Assembly: GCA_035940575.1 (NCBI GenBank)
Contig: DASZER010000066.1
Location: forward strand, 1-29,082
Origin: BP-191 sp035940575
GTDB lineage: Bacteria; Actinomycetota; Actinomycetes; BP-191
Length of the DNA stretch: 29,082 bases
Reading direction: 5' to 3'
Made by a program: the position numbers and the translations under genes
Shown: in pieces, positions 1 to 5,659 of the stretch
Layout: each line of letters begins with the position of its first letter
Position numbering within the stretch: the stretch's first letter is position 1
The notes under the pieces: generated by a model
Database searches by the model: none
The model's input: only the letters and a program-made list of their open reading frames with translations
Told to the model about the DNA's origin: nothing

Positions 1-164
1 CGGCCCGTCGCCGCCCGGCGGGTCCAGGGGGCGATCAGGCGTCCGAGAACGCCGGCGGGCGCCGCCTGGGCACGGGCGGCAGGGCTGCGTCTCGCCAAGC
101 CCTCCTGGGCCCGGACAGGGGACTGTGGCCGCGGCGGGGGATTTGGCCCGGTAGCGGGCGGGTT

Positions 165-201
165 GTTACAGTTCGGTCACGGCACCCCTTCGGGGGGCGC
201 C
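165..201 (+). promoter_or_regulatory. Candidate MtrA-type direct repeat plus short stem-loop upstream of M23 peptidase
   Basis: GTTACA (165-170) and GTCACG (176-181) form a direct repeat with an 11-base period and 5-base spacer. It is followed at once by an imperfect hairpin (181-188 with 194-201, one mismatch, TTCGG loop). Actinobacterial MtrA regulators are known to bind GTxAC-like direct repeats at this spacing upstream of cell-wall hydrolase genes, and the next gene is such a hydrolase. The assignment is inference from pattern and context. The rest of 1-275 shows no convincing gene. I looked for a c-di-AMP (ydaO) riboswitch, which often precedes such genes, and did not recognise one. Confidence 0.35.
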
Positions 202-275
202 TGTCCGGCCGCGCGGGGGGCCCGTCCTGGGATCGCGTGGCTGCCGTACGTCCCCGTACCGGAAGGCTCCTTCGC

Positions 276-986
276 GTGCGTCGTCGCTCGCTGTTCGTCC
301 GCCGTGCCCCGCGCTCCACCGGCATCCTCGGCCCGCTCGCCGTCGCTCTCGCGCTCGCCGTCGTGGGCGCGCAGCTCGACGAGAACGCCACCCGCCCCGC
401 CGTTCCCGCGTCCGCGGGCACCGTGGCGGCCGCCGCGCCCGCGCGCGGCCTCGGCGTCGCCGACTTCCCCGAGCGGGTCGTGCGCGGCACCACCGTCCCG
501 AGCAGCGCGCTGGCGCCGGCCCCCAAGGCGGCACCCGCCGCGCGCCGCGCCCCGGCCCGCGCGAGCCGTTCCACGCGCCCCGCCCGCCCCGCCGCGCCGC
601 GCAAGGCGTGGGTGCGCTCGTGCCGCGGCCCGCTGACGTCGTACTACGGCATGCGCTGGGGCAAGATGCACAAGGGCCTCGACTTCGGCTGCTCCTACGG
701 CTCGCCGATCGTGGCCGCGAGCAGCGGCACCGTGACGTTCGCCGGGCCGCAGGGCGGCTACGGCCGCCTCGTCCTCATCCGCCACGACGGCGGCTGGATC
801 ACCGCGTACGGCCACATGAGCAGGATGATCGTGCGCGTCGGCCAGAAGGTCACCGCCGGCCAGGTCATCGCCTACGTCGGCAGCGCCGGCCACTCGACCG
901 GCCCCCACCTCCACTTCGAGGTCCGGACCGGCGGCGGCTGGATCAACCCGCTCCCCTTCCTGCGCGCCCGCGGCGTCCTCGTCTAG
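276..986 (+). CDS. Secreted or membrane-anchored M23 (LytM-type) metallopeptidase
   Basis: The 236-residue product is a probable peptidoglycan endopeptidase acting outside the membrane. It has a short basic N-terminus, a hydrophobic segment at about residues 17-35 (signal peptide or anchor), an Ala/Pro/Arg-rich low-complexity linker to about 112, and a C-terminal peptidase domain. The M23 zinc and catalytic pattern is visible: H132-xxx-D136 in MHKGLDFG, H180 in AYGH and the HLH motif at 211-213 before FEV. The GTG at 276 is chosen because GGAAGG (261-266) lies 9 bases upstream; an in-frame GTG at 237 would add 13 residues without a better site. The gene stands alone. A possible MtrA box upstream fits control with other wall hydrolases. 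The family is clear; the exact bond cleaved is not. Confidence 0.85.
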   Translation: MRRRSLFVRRAPRSTGILGPLAVALALAVVGAQLDENATRPAVPASAGTVAAAAPARGLGVADFPERVVRGTTVPSSALAPAPKAAPAARRAPARASRSTRPARPAAPRKAWVRSCRGPLTSYYGMRWGKMHKGLDFGCSYGSPIVAASSGTVTFAGPQGGYGRLVLIRHDGGWITAYGHMSRMIVRVGQKVTAGQVIAYVGSAGHSTGPHLHFEVRTGGGWINPLPFLRARGVLV

Positions 987-1105
987 TTCTGCAGCAGACG
1001 CACGCTCGCTGCGTGTGGCGGGAGTGAGCACCGTCCAGGGCGGGGCTGGCGGCGTTGGGCGGTGCGCGGAAGCACGGGCGCCACGCTCGCGTGCGTCTGC
1101 AGAAC
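986..1105. repeat. 120-base imperfect inverted repeat (whole-element hairpin)
   Basis: The outer arms are 986-1005 and 1089-1105; they are 17-base complements apart from a CAG triplet duplicated in the left arm. A middle pair (1011-1020 with 1079-1086) has a two-base bulge. An inner pair (1028-1037 with 1056-1065) is 10 bp with one G-U. The left arm starts on the last base of the M23 stop codon. The element could be a small non-autonomous insertion, a REP-like palindrome or the 3' end structure of the M23 mRNA. I saw no second copy in this window. Confidence 0.6.
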
Positions 1106-1106
1106 G

Positions 1107-1212
1107 GCGTCCGTCGGGGCGGCTGGCAAGGCGGAGGAGGAGCGCATAGCGGAGCTATGCGCGACGACGACAACGCGGCCAGCGGCCGCGACGGGCGTCG
1201 GTCTGTGGACGC
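1107..1212. repeat. Nested palindrome with perfect 9-bp core
   Basis: Complementary blocks are nested: GCGTCC (1107-1112) with GGACGC (1207-1212), GCTGGC (1122-1127) with GCCAGC (1178-1183), and a perfect core of GCGCATAGC (1142-1150), GGA loop, GCTATGCGC (1154-1162). The element abuts the preceding 120-base one. No ORF with a plausible product crosses it. The core is certain; the outer nesting is weaker. Confidence 0.5.
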
Positions 1213-1214
1213 AC

Positions 1215-1254
1215 GAACGCGGCCGGCCCCACCCCCGGGGGACCGGCCGCGTTC
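1215..1254. terminator. Strong GC hairpin, probable bidirectional-type terminator
   Basis: Arms 1215-1226 and 1243-1254 are perfectly complementary over 12 bp (GAACGCGGCCGG); a C-run and a G-run inside the loop could extend the stem. There is no U-tract, as is common for actinobacterial hairpin terminators. It lies 229 bases after the M23 stop, so it may belong to a longer transcript through the upstream repeats. Confidence 0.5.
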
Positions 1255-1303
1255 GCATCTGCGGGGTCCGGCGCCTGCCACACCGCCCCACGTTCTCCCG
1301 AGT

Positions 1304-1348
1304 GCGGGTCCGCGACCGGCCTCCTGCCCGGGAAGCCGGTCGCGCCCG
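1304..1348. repeat. Inverted repeat, 9-bp perfect stem with outer extension
   Basis: GCGACCGGC (1312-1320) pairs with GCCGGTCGC (1335-1343). The stem continues outward through a small internal loop by GCGGG (1304-1308) with CCCGC (1344-1348). It is the fourth strong palindrome in about 360 bases. From 1349 to 1511 I see only an unusual A/T tract (AAAATTTTTT, about 1474-1483) upstream of the next gene and no clear promoter hexamers. Confidence 0.5.
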
Positions 1349-1511
1349 CGTGCGGCTTCAGGGGGGCTGAGGGGCCGCTCCGGCCATACGGTGGGTGGCC
1401 GGTGTACTCGGGTTCGCGCGTGCGCGACACGAGTTACACGGTGGGGCCGCGTTGTGATTACAGATCTGCCTCGAAAATTTTTTCCGGCCGTTTCGGTGGC
1501 ACCCTCGCGGG

Positions 1512-2573
1512 GTGACTCACCCCGTCGTCCTCGCCGCGCTGGCGCTCCTGCTGGCGAACGACCACGTGCTCAAGCGCGCCTGGCCGGGCCTGGTCACGGG
1601 CAAGCTGTCGGACGTCGCGGGCCCGATCGTGGTGGCCGCGCTGGCGGGCGCGGTGGCCCGGCGCCGCGGGCCCCGCTGGGAGCGGGCTGCGTGGGTGGCG
1701 GTGGCGGTGGCGTTCGCCCTCGTGAAGGCGGTCCCCCGGCTCAACGCCGCCGTCCCGCTCGCCGGCGTCGCGGACCCGTGGGACGTGCTGGGGCTCGTGG
1801 CGCTGCCGTTCGCGTGGCGGGCGACGCGCCGCCCGCCGCCGTGGCGGCCGCGCGTCGTGTGGCGGGCGGCGGCGGTCGCCGTGGCGGTGGTCGCGATCTC
1901 GGCGACGTCGAGGGCGGTGCCGCCTTCGGTGGACCGCGTGCGCGTGGAGGACGGCGTCCTGCGGGCGTACGGCACGACGGGCTGGAACGAGGCGTACGAG
2001 TGGGTGAGCCGCGACGGCGGCGGCACGTGGGAGCGCACGGCGGAGCCGCCCCTGGTCACCGAGATCACGAGCGAGCCCCCGAGCCCGCCTCCGCGTACGC
2101 CCCCGCTGCCGCCGGCCCACACCCGCGCCTGCGCGGGGGCGCGCTGCTACGACGTCGCCGGCGGCGCGGTGCGCCAGTCCGACGACCACGGCCGGACGTG
2201 GCACGCCGCGACGGGGCTGCCGAACGACCGGGTCGTCGCGGCCGACGTGGCGTTCGCCGGCGACACGGTGGCGATCGCGGCGGGAGAGGACGGGGTGCTC
2301 CGGCGCGACGGGGACGGGCGCTGGTCGCTGCGGCATCCGGACGACGACTTCACCGGGCGGGACGACTCCCCGTTGCCGTTCCTGCTCTGGGCCGCGGCGT
2401 TCGGGGCGCTCGGGCTGCTGATCGCGCTCGGCCTCTGCTGGCTCGTGCTGAAGGTGCTGGACCGCCTGACTAGAGCTTCTCGACAGGCGCGTACCGAAGA
2501 AGCAGACGTTTGGTCCCCACCTCTCCCCCGAACGCGATCGTCGCCTCGGCGGAGTCCCCGGTACCGGCAGTAG
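1512..2573 (+). CDS. Membrane protein with N-terminal TM region and two Asp-box (BNR-like) motifs
   Basis: The 353-residue product has no function I can assign. The N-terminus holds hydrophobic segments and a phrase resembling a conserved hypothetical-protein motif (NDHVLK...TGKLSDVAGP), which I recall only as uncharacterised. The middle carries two Asp-box motifs, SRDGGGTWERT and SDDHGRTWHAAT, the signature loops of BNR or Ycf48-like beta-propellers. A single C-terminal TM segment (LPFLLWAAAFGALGLL onward) follows. The GTG start at 1512 has only a G-run as ribosome site. The last 104 bases overlap the 3' end of pcrA on the other strand, and the Arg/Ser-rich tail there looks less protein-like, so the reading frame or stop may need checking. 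The topology suggests an inner-membrane anchor with an exposed partial propeller. Confidence 0.65.
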   Translation: MTHPVVLAALALLLANDHVLKRAWPGLVTGKLSDVAGPIVVAALAGAVARRRGPRWERAAWVAVAVAFALVKAVPRLNAAVPLAGVADPWDVLGLVALPFAWRATRRPPPWRPRVVWRAAAVAVAVVAISATSRAVPPSVDRVRVEDGVLRAYGTTGWNEAYEWVSRDGGGTWERTAEPPLVTEITSEPPSPPPRTPPLPPAHTRACAGARCYDVAGGAVRQSDDHGRTWHAATGLPNDRVVAADVAFAGDTVAIAAGEDGVLRRDGDGRWSLRHPDDDFTGRDDSPLPFLLWAAAFGALGLLIALGLCWLVLKVLDRLTRASRQARTEEADVWSPPLPRTRSSPRRSPRYRQ

Positions 2574-4728
2574 CGACGACGGTCCCCACGCCGAACGCGT
2601 CGTGGTTGACCTTGTCGCCGGCCGCCACGGAGATGATCGGGCGCAGCCCGACGCCGGGCCGCGCCGTGGGGCGACCGCCGCCGGAGGCGAGCGTCCGCGC
2701 CATCGTCGCCATCGCGGGCTCGGGGCGCCCCGACCACTCCACGAGCTCCGGCGGGATCTCGTCGAGGAAGCGCGACGGCGGGTTGTACGAGCCCGCGCCC
2801 CACGCCGTACGGTGCTGCGCCCGCGACAGGTACAGCCGCTCGCGCGCGCGGGTGATGCCGACGTAGGCGAGGCGGCGTTCCTCCTCCAGCTCCTTCGGGT
2901 CGCCGAGCGCCCGCATGTGCGGGAACACGCCGTCCTCCAGGCCCGTGAGGAACACCACGGGGAACTCCAGGCCCTTGGCGTTGTGCAACGTCATCAGCGT
3001 CACGACGCCCGCCGACTCGTCGACCTGGTCGGCGTCGGCGACGAGGGAGACCTGCTCGAGGAACTCCTGCACCGAGCCGTTCTCGACCCGCTCCTCGAAC
3101 TCCCGCGCCACGCCGACGAGCTCCTGGAGGTTCTCGATGCGCCCCTCGGACTCGATCGGCGTCGCCTCGTCGGCCTCGAGCTCGGCGAGGTAGCCGCTCA
3201 GCGAGAGCGCCTTCTCCAGGACCGCGCTCGGGCCCTGCGGCAGCGCCTCGCGCAGCTCGGCCATGAGCGCGTTGAACTCCTTGATGCTCCTGGCCGCGCG
3301 GGTGTTCAGGCCGGGCGCCTCGTCGCAGCGCAGCAAAGCCTCGGCGAACGTGATCCGCTCCCGCGACGCCAGCGCCTCGACGCAGGCCTCGGCGCGGTCG
3401 CCGATGCCGCGCTTCGGGACGTTGACGATCCGCCGCAACGACACCGTGTCGGCCGGGTTGACCAGCACGCGGAGGTACGCCAGCAGGTCGCGGACCTCGC
3501 GCCGCTCGTAGAAGCGCACGCCGCCGACGACCCGGTAGGGCAGTCCTACGCGGATGAACACCTCCTCGAACACGCGCGACTGCGCGTTGGTCCGGTAGAA
3601 GACGGCGACGTCGTTGGGCCGCGCGATGCTCTCGTCGCAGAGGCGGTCGACCTCCTGCGCCACGAACGCCGCCTCGTCGTGCTCGTTCTCCGCGACGTAG
3701 CCCTTGATCGGCTCGCCGTCGCCCTGGTCCGACCACAGGCGCTTGGGCTTGCGGTTGGGGTTCTTCGTGATGACGGCGTTGGCGGCGTTGAGGATCGTCT
3801 GGGTGGAGCGGTAGTTCTGCTCCAGGAGGATCACGGTGGCGTTCGGGTAGTCCTCCTCGAACTGGAGGATGTTGCGGATCGTCGCGCCGCGGAACGCATA
3901 GATGGACTGGTCCGCGTCGCCGACGACGGCCAGCTCGCCGGTGTCGCCGACGAGCTCGCGCACGAGGACGTACTGCGCGTGGTTGGTGTCCTGGTACTCG
4001 TCCACGAGCACGTGCCCGAAGCGGCGCCGGTAGTGGTCGGCGACGTCGGGGAACAGCCGCAGCAGCTCGACGGTCACCATGATGAGGTCGTCGAAGTCCA
4101 TGGCGTTCGCCTCGCGGAGGCGGCGCTGGTACATCGCGTACGCCTCGGCGGCGCGGCGTTCGAGGTCGCTGCCGGCCGCCTGCGCGGCGGTCTCCCAGTC
4201 GACGAGCTCGTTCTTCCAGTTGCTCACGACGTGGGTGAGCGTGCGGGCCGGGTAGCGCTTCGGGTCGAGGTCGAGGTCGCGCGCGCAGAGCGTCATGAGC
4301 CGTTGCGAGTCGCCCTGGTCGTAGATCGTGAACGTGCTCTTGTAGCCGAGCCGCGCGGCCTCGCTCCTGAGCAGGCGGACGCAGGCCGAGTGGAACGTGC
4401 TGACCCACATCGACTTCGCGCGCGGGCCCACGAGGTGCGCGACGCGCTCCTTCATCTCGCCGGCGGCCTTGTTCGTGAACGTGATCGCGAGGATCTGCCC
4501 CGTCTGCACGCCGCGCTCGGCGATCAGGTACGCGATCCGGTGCGTCAGCACCCGCGTCTTGCCGGAGCCCGCGCCCGCGACGATCAGCAGCGGCGTTCCT
4601 GCGTGCGTGACGGCCTGGCGCTGCTGCGGGTTCAGCCCGTGCAGCAACGCGTCCACGTCGAGGCGTGCACGGGGCCGTGGCGACGCCCCCGGCGAGAAGG
4701 CCGGGTCGTCGTCGAAGAGGGTCGTCAT
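2470..4728 (-). CDS. pcrA: ATP-dependent DNA helicase PcrA/UvrD1 (superfamily 1A)
   Basis: The 752-residue product is a 3'-to-5' helicase for nucleotide excision repair, plasmid replication and removal of proteins from DNA. All UvrD motifs are seen: Walker A AGAGSGKT (about 51-58), Ia ITFTNKAAGEM, II LVDEYQDTN, III VVGDADQSIYAFRG, IV LEQNYRST, V/VI TLHNAKGLEFPVVF and AYVGITRARERLYLS. The C-terminus has the GDKVNHDAFGVGTV stretch of the Tudor-like domain that contacts RNA polymerase in this family, and ends RYAPVEKL. The ATG at 4728 is chosen because no in-frame start lies just upstream and the family's usual length is matched. The ribosome site is poor. A possible damage-inducible promoter lies 12-34 bases upstream. 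Confidence 0.95.
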   Translation of the reverse strand: MTTLFDDDPAFSPGASPRPRARLDVDALLHGLNPQQRQAVTHAGTPLLIVAGAGSGKTRVLTHRIAYLIAERGVQTGQILAITFTNKAAGEMKERVAHLVGPRAKSMWVSTFHSACVRLLRSEAARLGYKSTFTIYDQGDSQRLMTLCARDLDLDPKRYPARTLTHVVSNWKNELVDWETAAQAAGSDLERRAAEAYAMYQRRLREANAMDFDDLIMVTVELLRLFPDVADHYRRRFGHVLVDEYQDTNHAQYVLVRELVGDTGELAVVGDADQSIYAFRGATIRNILQFEEDYPNATVILLEQNYRSTQTILNAANAVITKNPNRKPKRLWSDQGDGEPIKGYVAENEHDEAAFVAQEVDRLCDESIARPNDVAVFYRTNAQSRVFEEVFIRVGLPYRVVGGVRFYERREVRDLLAYLRVLVNPADTVSLRRIVNVPKRGIGDRAEACVEALASRERITFAEALLRCDEAPGLNTRAARSIKEFNALMAELREALPQGPSAVLEKALSLSGYLAELEADEATPIESEGRIENLQELVGVAREFEERVENGSVQEFLEQVSLVADADQVDESAGVVTLMTLHNAKGLEFPVVFLTGLEDGVFPHMRALGDPKELEEERRLAYVGITRARERLYLSRAQHRTAWGAGSYNPPSRFLDEIPPELVEWSGRPEPAMATMARTLASGGGRPTARPGVGLRPIISVAAGDKVNHDAFGVGTVVATAGTGDSAEATIAFGGEVGTKRLLLRYAPVEKL

Positions 4729-4739
4729 CGGTACGGACG

Positions 4740-4762
4740 AGTCTACGTTCGCGCCACGACAG
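4740..4762 (-). promoter_or_regulatory. Candidate RecA-NDp (PafBC-type) promoter of pcrA
   Basis: Read on the minus strand, CTGTCGTGG (4762-4754), then exactly 8 bases, then TAGACT (4745-4740). The RecA-NDp consensus of actinobacteria as I recall it is TTGTCRGTG-N8-TAnnnT, so the TGTCR core, spacing and -10 box agree, while three of nine upstream positions differ. PafBC controls DNA-repair genes, which suits a UvrD-type helicase. The leader to the ATG would be very short (about 4-6 bases). The assignment is inference. Confidence 0.4.
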
Positions 4763-4860
4763 GGAGGCGGCGAGGGGCGTTCCGGGGCACGCGATGTGGG
4801 ATCGGGAAAACGACGAGGGCGCGGCGCAGGAATCGCCGGAATGCGCGTAACCAACGGTGA

Positions 4861-4885
4861 AACGCCGCCGATCCGGCGCGGCGTT
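4861..4885 (+). other. Small stem-loop in leader of tiny secreted protein gene
   Basis: AACGCCGC (4861-4868) and GCGGCGTT (4878-4885) are perfectly complementary around a 9-base loop, ending 8 bases before the AGGGAGGA ribosome site. It may be a leader structure or the remnant of a terminator. The remainder of the 180-base divergent gap (4729-4908) holds the pcrA promoter candidate and nothing else I recognise. Confidence 0.3.
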
Positions 4886-4908
4886 CGCCCCAAGGGAGGA
4901 ACCCAGAA

Positions 4909-5076
4909 ATGCGCAAGCTCGTCATCGCCGCGCTCGTCGCCGTCTCCGTCGCCACGACCGCGGGCATCGCGTCCGCCGCCGTCGCGGAGAAGTGCCCCGA
5001 CGGCTACGTCGGCGTCGTCGTGGACAACCACGACGTCTGCACCAACATCATCAGGGACATCAAGGTCGGCGGCTGA
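4909..5076 (+). CDS. Tiny secreted protein, one CPDGY...VC repeat (family A)
   Basis: The 55-residue product has a classic signal peptide (MRKLVIAALVAVSVATTAG, probable cleavage after ASA or AVA near residue 23-26) and a mature part of only about 30 residues. The mature part is one unit CPDGYVGVVVDNHDVCTN with two cysteines that could form a disulfide. A strong ribosome site, GGGAGGA (4894-4900), sits 8 bases before the ATG. The next gene encodes a relative carrying the same unit plus a second degenerate copy. I do not recognise the family. Translation of an identical repeat in two genes, both with signal peptides and ribosome sites, is good evidence that these are real. Its small size makes it easy for gene finders to miss. 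Confidence 0.75.
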   Translation: MRKLVIAALVAVSVATTAGIASAAVAEKCPDGYVGVVVDNHDVCTNIIRDIKVGG

Positions 5077-5090
5077 CCGATCCTCGTGCA

Positions 5091-5119
5091 CCCGGCGCGG
5101 CGCCCCCCGCCGCGCCGGG
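5091..5119. terminator. Perfect 11-bp GC hairpin between family A genes
   Basis: Arms 5091-5101 and 5109-5119 (CCCGGCGCGGC and its complement) enclose a 7-base C-rich loop, 15 bases after the stop codon at 5076. There is no U-tract. It could end the first transcript or reduce read-through into the next gene, whose ATG is 24 bases further on. Confidence 0.5.
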
Positions 5120-5142
5120 GCGCCCTCACCGAAAGGTCCGCC

Positions 5143-5370
5143 ATGCGTCTCGTCCCCACCCTGCTCGCGAGCGCCGCGCTCGTCGCGGCGGGCTTCGCCG
5201 GCGCGGCGAACGCCGCCGTCGCCGAGCGGTGCCCCGACGGCTACGTCGGCGTGGTCGTCGACGACCACGACGTCTGCACCAACGGGATCTCCTACTGCCC
5301 CAGCGGCTACACCGGCATCGGTGTGGCCGGGCGCAACGTCTGCGTCGGCGCGATCAAGATCCAGCACTGA
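5143..5370 (+). CDS. Small secreted protein, two CPxGYxG...VC repeats (family A)
   Basis: The 75-residue product has a signal peptide (residues 1 to about 24-26, ending NAAVA) and a mature part of two tandem units, CPDGYVGVVVDDHDVCTN and CPSGYTGIGVAGRNVCVG, with two cysteines each. The first unit differs from the unit of the preceding gene at a single residue (D for N). Four cysteines could pair within units. The ATG at 5143 is preferred over an upstream in-frame GTG (5086) because the signal peptide begins there and GAAAGG (5131-5136) precedes it. Function unknown. The repeat structure suggests expansion by internal duplication. Confidence 0.8.
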   Translation: MRLVPTLLASAALVAAGFAGAANAAVAERCPDGYVGVVVDDHDVCTNGISYCPSGYTGIGVAGRNVCVGAIKIQH

Positions 5371-5403
5371 CGTCGGCTCGCACGCCCATCACGTCCCAGC
5401 ACC

Positions 5404-5453
5404 GGTGTGCCCGCGGCGCGGCGGCATTCGTCGTCCGCGCCGCGGCGCGCACC
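5404..5453. terminator. Long GC hairpin after family A genes
   Basis: GGTGTGC (5404-5410) plus CCGCGGCGCGG (5411-5421) pair with CCGCGCCGCGG (5435-5445) plus GCGCACC (5447-5453). This gives about 18 bp with one bulged C and one G-U, around a 13-base loop. It lies 33 bases after the stop at 5370 and has no U-tract. It is a probable terminator separating the two-repeat gene from the next small gene. Confidence 0.55.
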
Positions 5454-5484
5454 CCGTCCGCAATCGACCGACTCGGAGCCCGCC

Positions 5485-5652
5485 GTGAGCATCCGCCCGC
5501 TCGTCCTCGCCGCCGCCCTCGCCGTCGCGGCGGCGGCTCCCGCCGCGACCGCGGCACCCGCCGTCTGCGACACCCGCGCCGCCGCGTGCCTGCCGCGCTG
5601 CCAGTTCCACCCGATCTGCGACGAGCTGCCCTGGAACGACGTCACCGGCTGA
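5485..5652 (+). CDS. Tiny secreted four-cysteine protein
   Basis: The 55-residue product has a signal peptide rich in Ala (to about residue 28, ending AATAAPA) and a mature part of about 27 residues with four cysteines, in the blocks VCDTRAAACLPRC and PICDEL. The GTG at 5485 is preceded by GGAG (5475-5478) at 6 bases. It has no sequence relation I can see to the two CPDGY proteins upstream, but shares their size, export and cysteine content. It ends 7 bases from the convergent GGDEF-EAL gene. The small size leaves some doubt, though signal peptide, ribosome site and cysteine spacing together support it. Confidence 0.6.
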   Translation: MSIRPLVLAAALAVAAAAPAATAAPAVCDTRAAACLPRCQFHPICDELPWNDVTG

Positions 5653-5659
5653 TCGCGCG

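Noticed and set aside
1..275. c-di-AMP (ydaO) riboswitch before the M23 gene
   Set aside because: Such riboswitches often precede actinobacterial wall hydrolases, but I could not find the conserved core blocks.
1055..2473. Open frame of 472 codons on the plus strand overlapping the Asp-box membrane protein
   Set aside because: Composition is Arg/Gly/Ala-rich without domain signals and it runs through the palindromes; the shifted frame at 1512 gives the real TM and Asp-box features.
2602..4860. Long open frame antisense to pcrA
   Set aside because: Shadow of a GC-rich gene; the pcrA strand has every helicase motif.
4729..5367. N-terminal extension of pcrA upstream of 4728
   Set aside because: It would run antisense through two small secreted genes and has low-complexity Asp/Val/Ala sequence; helicase homologues start near 4728.
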